Below, piece after piece: positions 37,040 through 47,700 of a stretch of 64,000 nucleotides of DNA. The stretch lies in NCBI GenBank assembly GCA_933207985.1, contig OW240916.1:312156767-312220766 (forward strand). Reading direction: 5' to 3'. This stretch comes from Pelobates cultripes (taxonomy: Eukaryota > Chordata > Amphibia > Anura > Pelobatidae). Numbering within the stretch: position 1 is the stretch's first letter; every line of letters begins with the position of its first letter. The position numbers were made by a program, and so were the translations under genes. Under the pieces are notes generated by a model. It had not been told where the DNA came from. It searched no databases and saw only the letters and a list, made by a program, of their open reading frames with translations.

Positions 37040-37345
37040 CGGTAACAGCCGTCTTGGCTGATTCGAATTAAAACTCAGTTTAGAGTTGATCATGGACAAA
37101 CCGGTGCTTCTGACTTTCTTTTTGGCATCAAGCCTAGTGGGGTAACCAAACAGATTAGAGAATTTTCAGCGGTGACCCTGCCTAGACTCACAAGCGTTGG
37201 GATTTTTTTTGTCAACCGTAGCTTGGCAACATCATTCATACTCTGCAGCAGCATGTGGGAGGACGGAAACAGAAAGGATTCTCCTTGCTTCGTCCTGCTA
37301 GATTACCATTTATGATTGATTAATGATGATGATTTATTTCCCACA
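37040..37345. promoter_or_regulatory. Candidate conserved non-coding element
   Basis: Continues the motif-rich block: gtcaaccgtagcttggcaac, ctctgcagcagcatgtggga, gattgattaatgatgatgat. Together with 36660-37020 it may form one extended element. No domain-bearing frame crosses it. Confidence 0.25.
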
Positions 37346-39809
37346 GATAATGATTTGCTAGAGATGAACAGATACAGTTGCGAGATCTACTAAACATTAT
37401 ACTTGGAGATTCAGTTCATTCCAAACTGTGTTTTGTCTAAATTGTGGCTGATTGGGTGTTCGGCTGTATTTCCGAGACAAACATGGCTGAATTCAATATC
37501 AGAAAAACTGCCCGGTGGTTGGATCAGTCTATTCGGAATTCGGTTGCCTACAGCTAGAAACCATTGACAATTAACACCAACTATGAGTCACTAATTTACA
37601 GCTAGAGATTTGCTTGTTTTTTTGTTAAAGGGATACTTTAGGCACATTTTTCCCTTCACTTTCGGTCTTCTCTTTGTTGTTTCTGAAAATTTTCGGCTTC
37701 AAAGTCAGCAATCCAAACAATTTCAGGAATCCTAAATGAATCAATTCAGCCAAAACGACAATTATCGCCATGTACACATCTACTAAATATATCCCAACAT
37801 GGATCCCATACACACACGGATCCCATAGCCCATACAGGCTACTCTAGTGCCTCTTCGATATCTTCTGTCTAGACTTATACATTCAATAACAGGCCTGAGT
37901 AATTGGGTTGATTTTTTGTGGACCACCTCTGAATCTAATTTTGCTTAGTATGGGGCCCTGACTTTTAAATGGCTGTTTTGTAAAACTCTATTACTATAGA
38001 AGCTGAAAGATAATATTCCCTCCAAGCCCACCAAGTGCTGACACAATCCATAATGGATTAATTCATTAAACATTTTCAGTATCCTTTGAACACTTTTAGA
38101 CAGAAATAATGTGAGTACTTAAATAAACATCGGAAAATACAAAATGATCCCTCATGAATTAATACTCTACTCTAACAGTTAACTGAACTGCAATAAACAC
38201 AGGACAAAGTAGCTGCCGTGTACCACCGCAACTTTAAACCTTTCAGGATAGATAACTGATCATTTAGGAAGTAATGTAAAAACAGACATGCAATTATAGG
38301 CTTCTCAGAACCTAAATATCATTTATTTACAATTCAAAAAACAAAAAAGGCATGATGCAAAATAATGCAGCATGTGATAAAAATATATTTTAAGTAGTAA
38401 AATAAGTACGAGCAAGATGTATATAACATGCATCCACGTCAAATGTGTGATGTAGTCCCAAGGTATGTCCAAAAAAAAAAAAAGTGGATAGGTTTGCAAT
38501 TTCTGACAGCCATTTATTGTTGTGGAACTACTCTTGATGGGCCTCACATCCAGGTCATGATACCATGAGTTCTTTTTGCCATTTCTACTCTGTGATCTGT
38601 GATCATTCTAGAATGTCAGAGCTCAAATTTGAATCTTTATTTTCCCAACTTTCTTTTGTGGACCTTGTCAATGTCACACACTTGGACTCAATGCTACAGT
38701 GCAGTTTTTATTTTTATTTCTTCAGAATCATTAGCAGGAATTTTTTGATTTTCACTATAAATTGATTCATTAATTTTTCCAAGAATTATACAACTCCTAA
38801 AGTAACCAGTAGATACGAGGCACAACAGTGACTTCATCTATCAATATGAATTACTTATCCACTTTCTGAGAAAAATAGCTATCTAATATGTCATCACCTT
38901 CATTGTATTTCTCTTAATCCAGTTTCAAAAACTAACATTTATTGTTGCAGTTTGGGCTCTTAAAGTACTTATCAATATTAGTGTTGTATCAAAGTTAAAA
39001 TAGTTTGTAAAAGATTACAAAGGACAATATATATGCAGAGGTTAGACCACAAAGGATCTAACTGTATATTGAATTCTAAACCAATACCAGAATTCATCTC
39101 AGGCGTTGGAAAGTCCTGATACTTTTTTTGATAATGCTTGATATTCAACGCTAAAATAGTTAATATTATATTGACAGCTCATTGATACAGAGAGAAATCT
39201 GATTGCTTATAATTGGATTTTTGGCCTTATTTTGGATCACTAGATGTGTGGAAAATTGAACATGGACTTGGAAATCCAACCTATATAATCAAGTAACTCT
39301 CAGGTAACGCAATTCTACTTGGCAAACGCCAACTAGAAGTGAAAGACCGTGTTTCTTGACAACATTGTAGGCACAGTCTGTATTGTAAAAAGCATGACCA
39401 GTGGGCAAAAAGAGATCATTTTGCGTTTGTGGGCAGCGAGACAAATCAGACTTACAGCAACAGAAGGTAGAGAGGAAACCATAAATCTAATAAAATAATT
39501 ATGAAAATATTTCTACTATTAAAAGCTGAATCAAGAGTTATTTCTATGCATGTTTGTGAGCTTCTTTTAAAGGTGATTCAAAGAAGTATCAAAACAATAT
39601 AATACTAACTGAGACCCACCCATACATTTTCACCTAGTCACCACTGCTTATAAAACACATATTAAAATAAAACAAGTCACAATAAAACCAGTTTAAAAAC
39701 CACAATGTTAATATAACACCATGGAAGGTACTAGTCATTCAACATCAATGAAGTGCTAAAATCTATATATTATAAGACTTTTTTTATTTATTTAACATGT
39801 TAATGGGTT

Positions 39810-40060
39810 TTAAAGGGATACCCCACATTGTATTTAACATGCATTTTTCCAGAGATATGATTTTCAGCCAACTTGTCTACATCATACATTCCTGGTTCTT
39901 CTATGGCTTTAACAGGAGGATTCCTACAAATCTGTGTTGATAGGACATTATAGGTATGCATGTTCACTGGTTTCTGATGCAAGGAAAAAGAGATGCAAGA
40001 GTATAGGCAATGTAGGGAGTTGCTATATATGGAATGTGTGGAGTACCTCATGCTGTACGT
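39810..40060. mobile_element. T2-like MITE end (truncated)
   Basis: TTAAAGGGATACCCC at 39810-39824 matches the T2-type terminus. No matching inverted end was found within the next few hundred bases, so the element is truncated or decayed and the right limit is arbitrary. Confidence 0.35.
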
Positions 40061-40519
40061 GTAGTGGGATTTAGGATTACAGATTTAGGGGGCTAAGGAT
40101 TAGAAACATAGGAGTTATGGTGCACAGCACCTTGAAGAAAGTTACCCCTTGAGCATTAGTCTTATTTAACCCTAAGTCACTCTATCACAAACCAGGAGCC
40201 CTTCTAACATTAGCTCAATTCTAAACCCCCCTCCTAACCCTAAAAACCTACCTCAACCAGTTTGTCAATTACTATAAAAAAAATAAAAATAAAAAATCTC
40301 CCTTGTGCATCTAACGGAAAGACTTTTGGAGTCAATTTACTTTAAAACACTTGGGAATATTGCAATAAATAGTAGTGAGACGACATGGACACAAGCAACT
40401 GATCTTCCAGCAAGGAATTTGCTGAAAGCAAGAATTACTTATTGCACTCGTGTTAAATAGGTCAGATGAAATTGATGATGGAAGGCGTTATTTTTGTCAT
40501 GCCCTCAGAGGTCCTCGGC

Positions 40520-40576
40520 TTAACCGACATGTCATGATTCCCTTTTATTCCAGAAGTTTGGTCCTTAAGGGGTTAA
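40520..40576. mobile_element. Deleted copy of the TTAACCCCTTAAGGACC palindrome MITE
   Basis: The right part, gacatgtcatgattcccttt through gtccttaaggggttaa, matches the complete 80-bp element at 59663-59742 in reverse orientation. The left arm is lost apart from a TTAACC stub. It has no coding capacity. Confidence 0.8.
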
Positions 40577-41049
40577 AAAAATGTGGTTAAATTAAATCAG
40601 TCAATCTAAGCATACATCCACCCATACAGACACACAGTTTCAATGTGCAGTAGAAACGTATAACATATAATTATGATTTGCTATATAACGTCTTATACTG
40701 GACAGGTGAGTAGCAATTTTGATTAACAACGGACCAATTAGAGAGTTCCATGTGTTGTTAATTACCACTAGCTATTGTTACTGAAAAAACACTGTTCTTC
40801 TCCGAGTTGCTTTGGGTGTTCGTTTACTCACAGTGAGTTCATAAATTAATTCCAAAACGTATTCAGAAACTATTTTATATGGTGGGTTCACAATTTTGGA
40901 AAGTTGATTTGAAATAAAGAAGCATCTGGTTAGGAAGGGGGATTAAGGTTCAAAATCAAAATTATGAAAGAGGTGGAATATGAATATATTCCTGGTAGTG
41001 CCAATACTTACTATCAATATATTTAACGAATAAGTGTACATTCTACTTT
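40577..41049. other. Intergenic sequence, nothing identified
   Basis: AT-rich, with no gene or bounded repeat seen. Confidence 0.5.
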
Positions 41050-41222
41050 TCACTTGCTTCCAAGAACATTCTGGCGTTCGGCTCTTATTACTACCAAACT
41101 AAATAGTAATCATTTGATCAACCTTGGAAGGATGAAGTCTGAGCAGACCTTATCTGGGAATCAAACCCACGGCTTTGATTTACTGCAGGTGGAGTCCTTG
41201 CCGCTGAGCTATTCCATCAGTT
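41050..41222 (-). mobile_element. tRNA-derived SINE with A and B boxes
   Basis: On the minus strand an A-box-like tagctcagcggcaagga (41195-41211) is followed by the B-box core gggtttgattccc (41156-41168). Next comes cttcatccttccaaggttg and the gattactatttagtttgg body also seen at 15255-15415. Box spacing is close to that of a tRNA. The 89-codon plus-strand frame over it is fortuitous. Confidence 0.75.
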
Positions 41223-42143
41223 ATCTGCGTCTATGGAATATTTTGAGACTGTATAAACTTAATACACATTTTTTATCTAATTACATTTCTACCAGAAGTT
41301 GTACTGCTAGTAAGACACATTAGTTCTTCCAAAAGGTAACTTTAGTTTATCTCACTCAAGGTTTAAATTATCACTTTTCCTGTTCACGTCTCGAATAATG
41401 ATTCCATTGCGATTTGACCCATACATCTTAAGGCCACAGACCATCTCATGATAGCAATGCAACAAAGAAGAATGCGTAGAAGGACAACAAAATTTTTCGG
41501 TATGTGCTATAAGTTATTCTAACGTAATGTGATAGCTACAGCATTGATACTGAAGCAGTGGGGGTTCTTTCAACAGAAAACTGCTACCTCAACAAGCTGC
41601 TTGACATAATTACACCAGGTTTATTAGCCAGAGTCTAGAAGACATTAAAAAGAACTTTATATTTTTAAAAGCATGTGCATTAGATTAATCATCGACCTAG
41701 TGGAGTAGCTTATGGAGAGTGCTCGGAGTGGAGGATGGTTTCAATATTCTTTGAAGGAGATGTGCAGTATTAAAAGAGACAACATGCTGGGTAATGTTAC
41801 AAATAAGAGGACTATTTAACCTTTTTGGTAGTCTCTAGGTAAGTAATAAGTAAGACTGAAAACCAATGGGTTTCAATCATTCTGTATAAATAAAAAAAGA
41901 GAAGTGGGGGTGTGTGGTTCAATTAGTTGTTGCATACAGAGTAAAAACTTTCTCAGAATTGTTTATTTTAATCAGGTTTTCAATGACAAACACACATATA
42001 AAGATGAACATGATAACCTTACACATAGCATGCTAACACTATATATAATATAGGCCAGGTTACAAGTAAAAATTGCAATAACAATGCAAAAAGGTACAGT
42101 GGAAAAAAAATGTCAACGTATCGTAATTCCTCTGTGTCCCATT
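41223..42143. other. Intergenic sequence, nothing identified
   Basis: No gene or bounded repeat is seen. A small motif-rich patch near 41660-41720 (gcattagattaatcatcgac) has homeodomain cores. Confidence 0.45.
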
Positions 42144-42692
42144 CAGGGCCAGACTGGGATAAAAATTCAGCCCGGGCATTTTTCAATCACAGCGGCGGGG
42201 CCAGAGAGGGAGTGTTTTGTCATCACATGTTGGTTCAATGCGCAGAGCCCCACTGAAGAGCTCTAGTTCTGCGCAGCGCTAGAAAATTTAATAAAATGCT
42301 TGTGCTGTGTTTGCTTTTAACTTGTCTCTGGTGTCTCCATAAGTGGGATACCAGAGGACAAAAGGGCCAGGAAAGAGTATTGTGCATGTGTTTGGAGCCT
42401 GCTTGTGAGATTGCGTGTGTGTAGAGTGAGCAGATTGTGGTGTGGTATTGTGTAAATAGGTCGATTTCATTTGTGTAGGGGCTATAGTGTGTGTGTGTAT
42501 AGGTGACGTGGGGTGTGTAGGGGCTGTAGAGAGTTTGTGTTTAGAGAATGTAGCATGTGTTTGCTTACAAGGAATGTAGTGTGTGCATAGGGGATCAAAG
42601 TTTGTATGTCAGGATTGTAGTGTGTGTGTGTTGTGCAGTGTGTATGTGTGTAGGGGATCTAGTGTGTGTGTGTGTGTCTGGGCCTGGCCCTT
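42144..42692. mobile_element. Probable DNA transposon or MITE with internal TG-rich minisatellite
   Basis: The left end cagggccagactgggataaa resembles a known anuran repeat terminus, and the right end ctgggcctggccct is partly inverse (agggccaggcccag). Between 42400 and 42680 the sequence is an irregular minisatellite of gtgtgtgtaggggctgtagt-like units about 25-40 bp long. No target duplication is evident, so ends and class are tentative. The 95-codon Val-Cys-rich frame is repeat-derived. Confidence 0.5.
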
Positions 42693-44221
42693 TTTGAATT
42701 ATCTCAGTTTGAACCCTTTGTTCTGTTGTTACTGGAGGTACAGAGAATGTGCATTTTTACATAATTTGTGCATGTGTAGCACTGAGCTTTATATGAGGAG
42801 TTGGCTGATCCATTGCAGGTACACCTCTCTTGGAGTTTACATTCGTTGCCTCACATGCACCCCATCGTGAATGCTTTGGATAATATAAAAAATATACAAG
42901 TCTGAAATCAATGTTGATGTAAATCATAAATAATCTCGTTTACCAAAGTGCATGTGATTTCTGTTTTCTTATCCAATTAATCAATATTTACACACCTTGA
43001 GAATGCTCCTAAAAATATATGTCCACATAATAAAATATATTTAGGTTTTATATTATAAAACATTTTTGAGCTTTCTATTTCAACTAAGCGAGTGCATTTA
43101 AGCTTAAGGACAGTTATATTGAATAATGGGTAAAAGCACACATTTTAACCAAAAGAAAATATTTTTTAAAAGAGTAAAGCGTGTTTGAAGTGTTTGCTTT
43201 AATGTGTTGGTGGTTGCTACTTTTTTTTTTTTTTTTTACACTTTAGAATGATTCCTCTTTAAAATGAGTTTTGTGTTTTATTTAGAGAGGCTATCATTTT
43301 ACGTAAGCTTAAGGAGTATTGATGTCTGAAAATAAATTTTGTTTATATATGTGACAACACTAAGACAAAATTAAATCGGTATCTAAAAACGATGCCTGTT
43401 ATGAATTCTCCTTGTAGACTACAGGGAAATGCCAAAAGGAGAAAAGTTATCTGTCTTATCCGTATGAAAATTAACGCTGCACTCTGATTGGTGCTTTCAA
43501 ACATTTAGAATGCAGCTGGATATTGGCACAGAATAAACTAATAGAAGCCCTTGGTGTGCTATCAATTCCACACTTCCTACTACAATAAAAGTAAAAATGT
43601 CATCATGCAAATAATCTGATATTAGTGCTTCTTTGTCTTAAGGAAATGTGCGATCAATGATTAAGGGGTTAAAATTGATGAGTAAAATGATGAATAATAT
43701 TGTGAGTATTAGCACTTTTGCAACTGCGAACACAACATGATGAATTACGCATCGAGAAAAGCTAAGACATCCATTTAGTATCTCAGGGGTCGCGACTGGA
43801 TATGTCTTATATCTCTGGAACAATAAGAAAGCTTTCTGGAATATAATATAATAGCGGATGCACAATTATATAAATATATGTATTATATAATGCTGCAATA
43901 TCAGATCTAATTAAACACAATGCAGGCATAAAAGGATTATTCACATATGTTAGAAATACAATGAGATTATACTCCTTATTTAGGCTTCTGGGTGCTCATT
44001 GAATTCAATCTTATCCTGATTCCAGCCTATTTGATGGGAAGATTTAGTCCCCAGCCAAGACGTGCAGATGAGACAAGAACCAGCTGTCTAAGACACTCTT
44101 TCATGAGATACTCAGAAGAGTACTATGGTGTAAATTACTATAAGCTGACATATAGCCATGAAAAAAATAATAATAATAAAGACATATATATATATATAAG
44201 ATACAGCATACTTGCATAGTC
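42693..44221. other. Unique sequence with a regulatory candidate
   Basis: No gene is seen. Besides 43385-43545, the stretch 43960-44110 is repeat-free with ctgattccagcctatttgat and cagctgtctaag (a CAGCTG E-box), but without further support. Confidence 0.4.
43385..43545. promoter_or_regulatory. Candidate conserved non-coding element
   Basis: Contains tatccgtatgaaaattaacg, gcactctgattggtgctttc (inverted CCAAT) and gaatgcagctggatattgg. It is repeat-free in an AT-rich setting. Enhancer role is inferred. Confidence 0.25.
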
Positions 44222-44300
44222 ACACATGTCTTGCAATAAAGCTTACAAGGAAAAAAAAAATGGCCACGCGTTTCGGGTCACCCATGCACGCGATAAGCAT
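44222..44300 (-). repeat. Dispersed repeat piece with GAAACGCGT core
   Basis: On the minus strand it reads gacccgaaacgcgtggcc. The cGAAACGCGT core recurs at 63437 in ggcgaaacgcgtcaggtgg followed by an AATAAAG-type signal. This core is common in anuran repeats, but I cannot name the element. Confidence 0.4.
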
Positions 44301-44387
44301 ATTTATACTGTAAAATGACATACATCAAAGAAATAAATCATTTCTGATATCGAAAGGAAATTGAAATAACGATCCGAGCATCATAAC

Positions 44388-44511
44388 CACTTTATGTCAG
44401 TGAAGTGGTTATGGTGTCCAGAGTCCCCAACACCTTTTTACTGTCAAGTGATAAAACCATTTTTGAATGATTTACACTAAAGTGGTTATGGTGCCCAGAG
44501 TTTTCCTTTAA
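44388..44511. mobile_element. T2-like MITE, left end lost
   Basis: cataaccactttatgtcagt...aagtggttatggtgtcc forms the hairpin module. The right end gtgcccagagttttcc leads into TTAA at 44508-44511. No left TTAAAGG terminus precedes it, so only about 120 bp survive. The next element starts three bases later. Confidence 0.6.
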
Positions 44512-44513
44512 AA

Positions 44514-44639
44514 CAGGGGTGCCCAAAATGCAGATCTCCAGATGTAAATCCATGATGCTGTGTCATTCTAAAGGGCTGCAAAGCATCATGGGAGTTGTAT
44601 TTCTATAACATCTAGTGATCTAGCTTTCGGGCACCCCTG
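44514..44639. mobile_element. hAT MITE (CAGGGGTGCCCAA family)
   Basis: Runs from CAGGGGTGCCCAAA to TTTCGGGCACCCCTG, with central gcaaagcatcatgggagttg. Candidate 8-bp flanks ctttaaaa and ctgtaagg match at five of eight positions, so the duplication has decayed. It is inserted at or next to the TTAA end of the T2-like element. Confidence 0.85.
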
Positions 44640-44721
44640 CTGTAAGGCATTCATGTTAAAGAATTTTGTTTTAACAAGTATGTGAACCTGTGAGGAGGTG
44701 CTATTCTAGATCATTTATGTC

Positions 44722-44872
44722 ACATCATTATTATTATTATTGCTATTTATATAACGCCAGCATATTCAGTAGCGTTTTACGATAGTACAAGAAGGGGATA
44801 TTTAGCAATAAATAAGACAGTTACAAAAGCTTACAGGAACAATGGGATGAAGAGGACTCGAGCTTACGGTCT
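44722..44872 (-). mobile_element. L2-type LINE 3' tail, subfamily 1
   Basis: (ATT)n at low coordinate, then atttatataacgccagcata and gcttacaggaacaatgggat, matching the 3' region of the copy at 16198. It is 5'-truncated with no coding part. Confidence 0.75.
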
Positions 44873-46045
44873 ATAACTTACTTACAGCCATTTATGCACC
44901 CGAAGAAGCCATTTTGAACAAGACAATTATTTGTATTCACACAAATTAATTTCTAAACACATTAAACATAAAGATACAACTTGATAAATAATATTGCTGC
45001 AATATACAGAAGAGGACATTACGATAGATATAAAGATATGATGTCTTTGAGTGCCAATAGGGACTTTGACTCCTAAGGAGAGACATCTTGGAAGAACCGA
45101 AGAGTTCACTCAAACACATTTTTTTTAACGTCAAGTTTTGCCCATGTCAAGCCAATGATCAGTGGTGGATTGCCATAAAAGCCACATATATAACATCAAA
45201 TCTAGGTTTTGTGCGTTATGGAACCAAAAGCCTAATGCATTCACCAAATGAGCTCTAAATCCCTGAGACTTAAATAGGAAACACGACCTCTCTGCAGGTG
45301 GATTATTCCCAGTTATCTGAACTTTTATCTCATATTGCTGTCACCTGTAATAAACATGCACTTGCACATGCTTTATTTTCTCACTTTTTGCTACTGGGAA
45401 GTGTGACATCCACTACTGACCTCAGGGATTGAAATGAATTGTGCTGCCCTCTGTGTATAAATTTATACACAAGGTGACTTACATACATATTTATTGCAGA
45501 TTTCTATAACTTTTCTTTTTTCGCTGAATTTGATTTTTAGACCTATTACCATAGCTATTCGATGAATACATGATGTGGTCACATTTCTAGCAGTTGGCTC
45601 AGTTACCTGTGCAGTGTAGACTATCAGACTACAACTTATAGTATGTCCATCTATTAATGTCAGAGATTGTGTTTAAACTGATAACGATACACATAATTGG
45701 GTTATTCATAAACTTGATTATAGTAGAAAAAGAACTTTGTTTTTAACCAAAATAGTTAAATGAATAAACAAATTCTAGCCCAGCTATTTCCCCATATATT
45801 ACATTCATCGGGTGACATATATACGAAGTGTATTTTTAAATATATTTATCCAAACATGTGCCATTGATTTTTAGCGTAATTAGGAAAATAAATCTCAAAA
45901 CTAAAGGTGAACCGGGTGGGGATTGCCTCATATTAGATCAGGTTGCAGATTTTGTTTTTCATCCTACAATTCCAAATTTAGCCAGAGGGGGCATCTGAAA
46001 TAAAACAGATATAAGTGCAGCCAATTTTTATTACATGACTTGTAT
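44873..46045. other. Intergenic sequence, nothing identified
   Basis: No gene, RNA or bounded repeat is seen. Confidence 0.5.
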
Positions 46046-46648
46046 CTATTATTATTATTATTATGATATTTATAGAGCGCCGTCAAATTCCGCAGCACTT
46101 TACAATGGGTGGACGAACAGACATGTAGTTGTAACCAGACAAGTTGGACACACAGGAAAAGAGGGGTGGAGGGCCCTGCTCAATGAGCTTACATGCTAGA
46201 GGGAGTGGGGTAAAATGACACAAAAAGGTAAGGATAGTATTAGACTAGTGACAGTTGCAGAAGAGGAATCAGTCAGGAGCTATTAACAGTTCAATTGATA
46301 CGCTTTTATGAAGAAGTGGGTTTTTAAAGATTTTTTTTAGGAGTGGAGACTGGGTGAGCATCTAACGGAGGAGGGAAGCGAGTTCCACAGGAACGGTGCA
46401 GCCCTGGAAAAGTCTTGAAGGCGAGCATCAGAGGTGGGAGTACGGACAGAAGATAGACGTAAGTCTCCAGCAGATCGTAAGGGCCTAGACGGGACATACT
46501 TGTGTATAAGGGAGGATAGATAGGTGGGAGCAGCATTATGTAGAGATTTGAAAGCAAGAACCAGAATTTTAAATTGAGCTCTATATTTTATAGGAAGCCA
46601 ATGTAGGGACTGACAGAAGGGTGAGGCATAGGAGGTGCGGGCAGACTA
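46046..46648 (-). mobile_element. L2-clade LINE, 5'-truncated, subfamily 2
   Basis: The minus-strand 3' end reads ttgtaaagtgctgcggaatt, then tgacggcgctctataaatat and (AAT)n. The 3' UTR is shared with 32887-33625. The coding remnant is the C-terminal ORF2 domain with SLIHKYVPSRPLRS, AGDLRLSSVR and FLWNSLPSSVR; these are in a different frame from the 77-codon frame at 46324-46557. It is closely related in sequence to the copy at 32887. Confidence 0.88.
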
Positions 46649-47255
46649 TTCTGAGCTTCCTCTGTGGACATGTGTTACAATTTATTTTACAGACTGATAA
46701 TGTGTATTACAAAGGACAGTGTGTGTTCATTAAGCTGGTTTAAAACACGACTTGACTTAAAGTGCCAGCCTGCCCCCCCCCCCTCAGCCACCCTCTATTA
46801 TCTCTGAAAATTAGTATTTAAATAAAACAGAAGTAAGTCCAACTGCGCTAGGAACACATTACGAACACATATGCCACTGGATGAGTTTCTCCGGACATCA
46901 CCACGGCTTTACAAAGGCCAACAGATGCCCAAAGCATGTTTCCAGTTTGCTATTTTTCTCTCCCTACGTTTGCATAATAAACATGTTGTAATTAAGCTAG
47001 GACAAAATGCTGCACATTTTCCTCATTATTTAATTTGTTCTAATGAAAGCTATCACAACCAAGTGATCAAATGTTTTTATCATCAACATTTCTCTCTATT
47101 AGAAACGCTAATGGGTTATATTGTAATAAATAACATATGGAACTCCATATGAATGCAGGCTACATTAATTCATTTCTGAATTCATTCGAAGAATAAAGCA
47201 GGTTGTGAAGCAGTGTATTAATGACGGAGGATGGGGAGAAAAATATATTTTATAA
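46649..47255. promoter_or_regulatory. Unique stretch with candidate regulatory element at 46930-47220
   Basis: A C run lies at about 46770-46785. From 46930 the sequence is repeat-free with tttgcataataaacatgttg, gtaattaagctaggac, ccaagtgatcaaatg and gaaacgctaatgggttatat; multiple homeodomain cores. A 93-codon plus-strand frame crosses it without recognisable domain. Enhancer role is inference. Confidence 0.27.
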
Positions 47256-47700
47256 TTAAAGGGACTGTCTAAGCACTATGATGACGACGGCTTCCTCCAG
47301 GCTTCCAAATCATGGTCTCTCAGGTCCTGCTTAACTGCAAGTCCTATACGTCTCTGGCCACCTATTACATTCCAAGGGGAACAAACTTTAAAATTCCTGG
47401 CTTAGAAAAATACTTATGTGGTAAGGAGGCTATAGGTGCAGGCGCCATATAACAGGATCCTGTCTCAATTTGCCACCGTCAACAGAATTAACATTCCAGA
47501 TGAATGTCGGAAACCCATGCAAATATTTTGAAAGATGATGAGAAATGTAAATGTCTTTATTATCACTTTGGCAGCAAAGGGCATGGCCAGTGCCAAGGAG
47601 ACCCCTACATGTTGTCAAATCATTTAAAATCATTTGACACAAATCAGTGGGTCTGCACCCATAACCTTTTTGCGGCATAACCACTTCAATAAGGTTTATT
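47256..47700. mobile_element. T2-like MITE, decayed
   Basis: The left end TTAAAGGGACTGTCTAAGCAC matches the T2 type. Internal ggcatggccagtgccaagga, aatcatttaaaatcatttga and cataaccacttcaataagg recur in the family (compare 44388-44511). A clean right TTAA end was not found, so that limit is approximate. Confidence 0.5.

Larger units (their letters stand above)
36069..39809. other. Unique sequence with regulatory candidates and a possible MITE remnant
   Basis: No gene is seen. Candidates at 36660-37020 and 37040-37345 are listed separately. At 37350-37800 aaattgtggctgattgggtg and gaatcaattcagccaaaacg look like inverted halves of an old repeat, possibly interrupted at 37625 by a T2-like end (TTAAAGGGATACTTTAGGCAC), but no partner end was found. 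Confidence 0.4.

Noticed and set aside
40165..40260. Interstitial telomeric repeat (cctaaccctaaaa)
   Set aside because: Only one or two CCCTAA-like units occur; the rest is irregular C-rich sequence.
41195..41211. tRNA gene on the minus strand
   Set aside because: The A and B boxes are present but the stems do not close into an obvious cloverleaf, and the downstream body matches a SINE at 15255.
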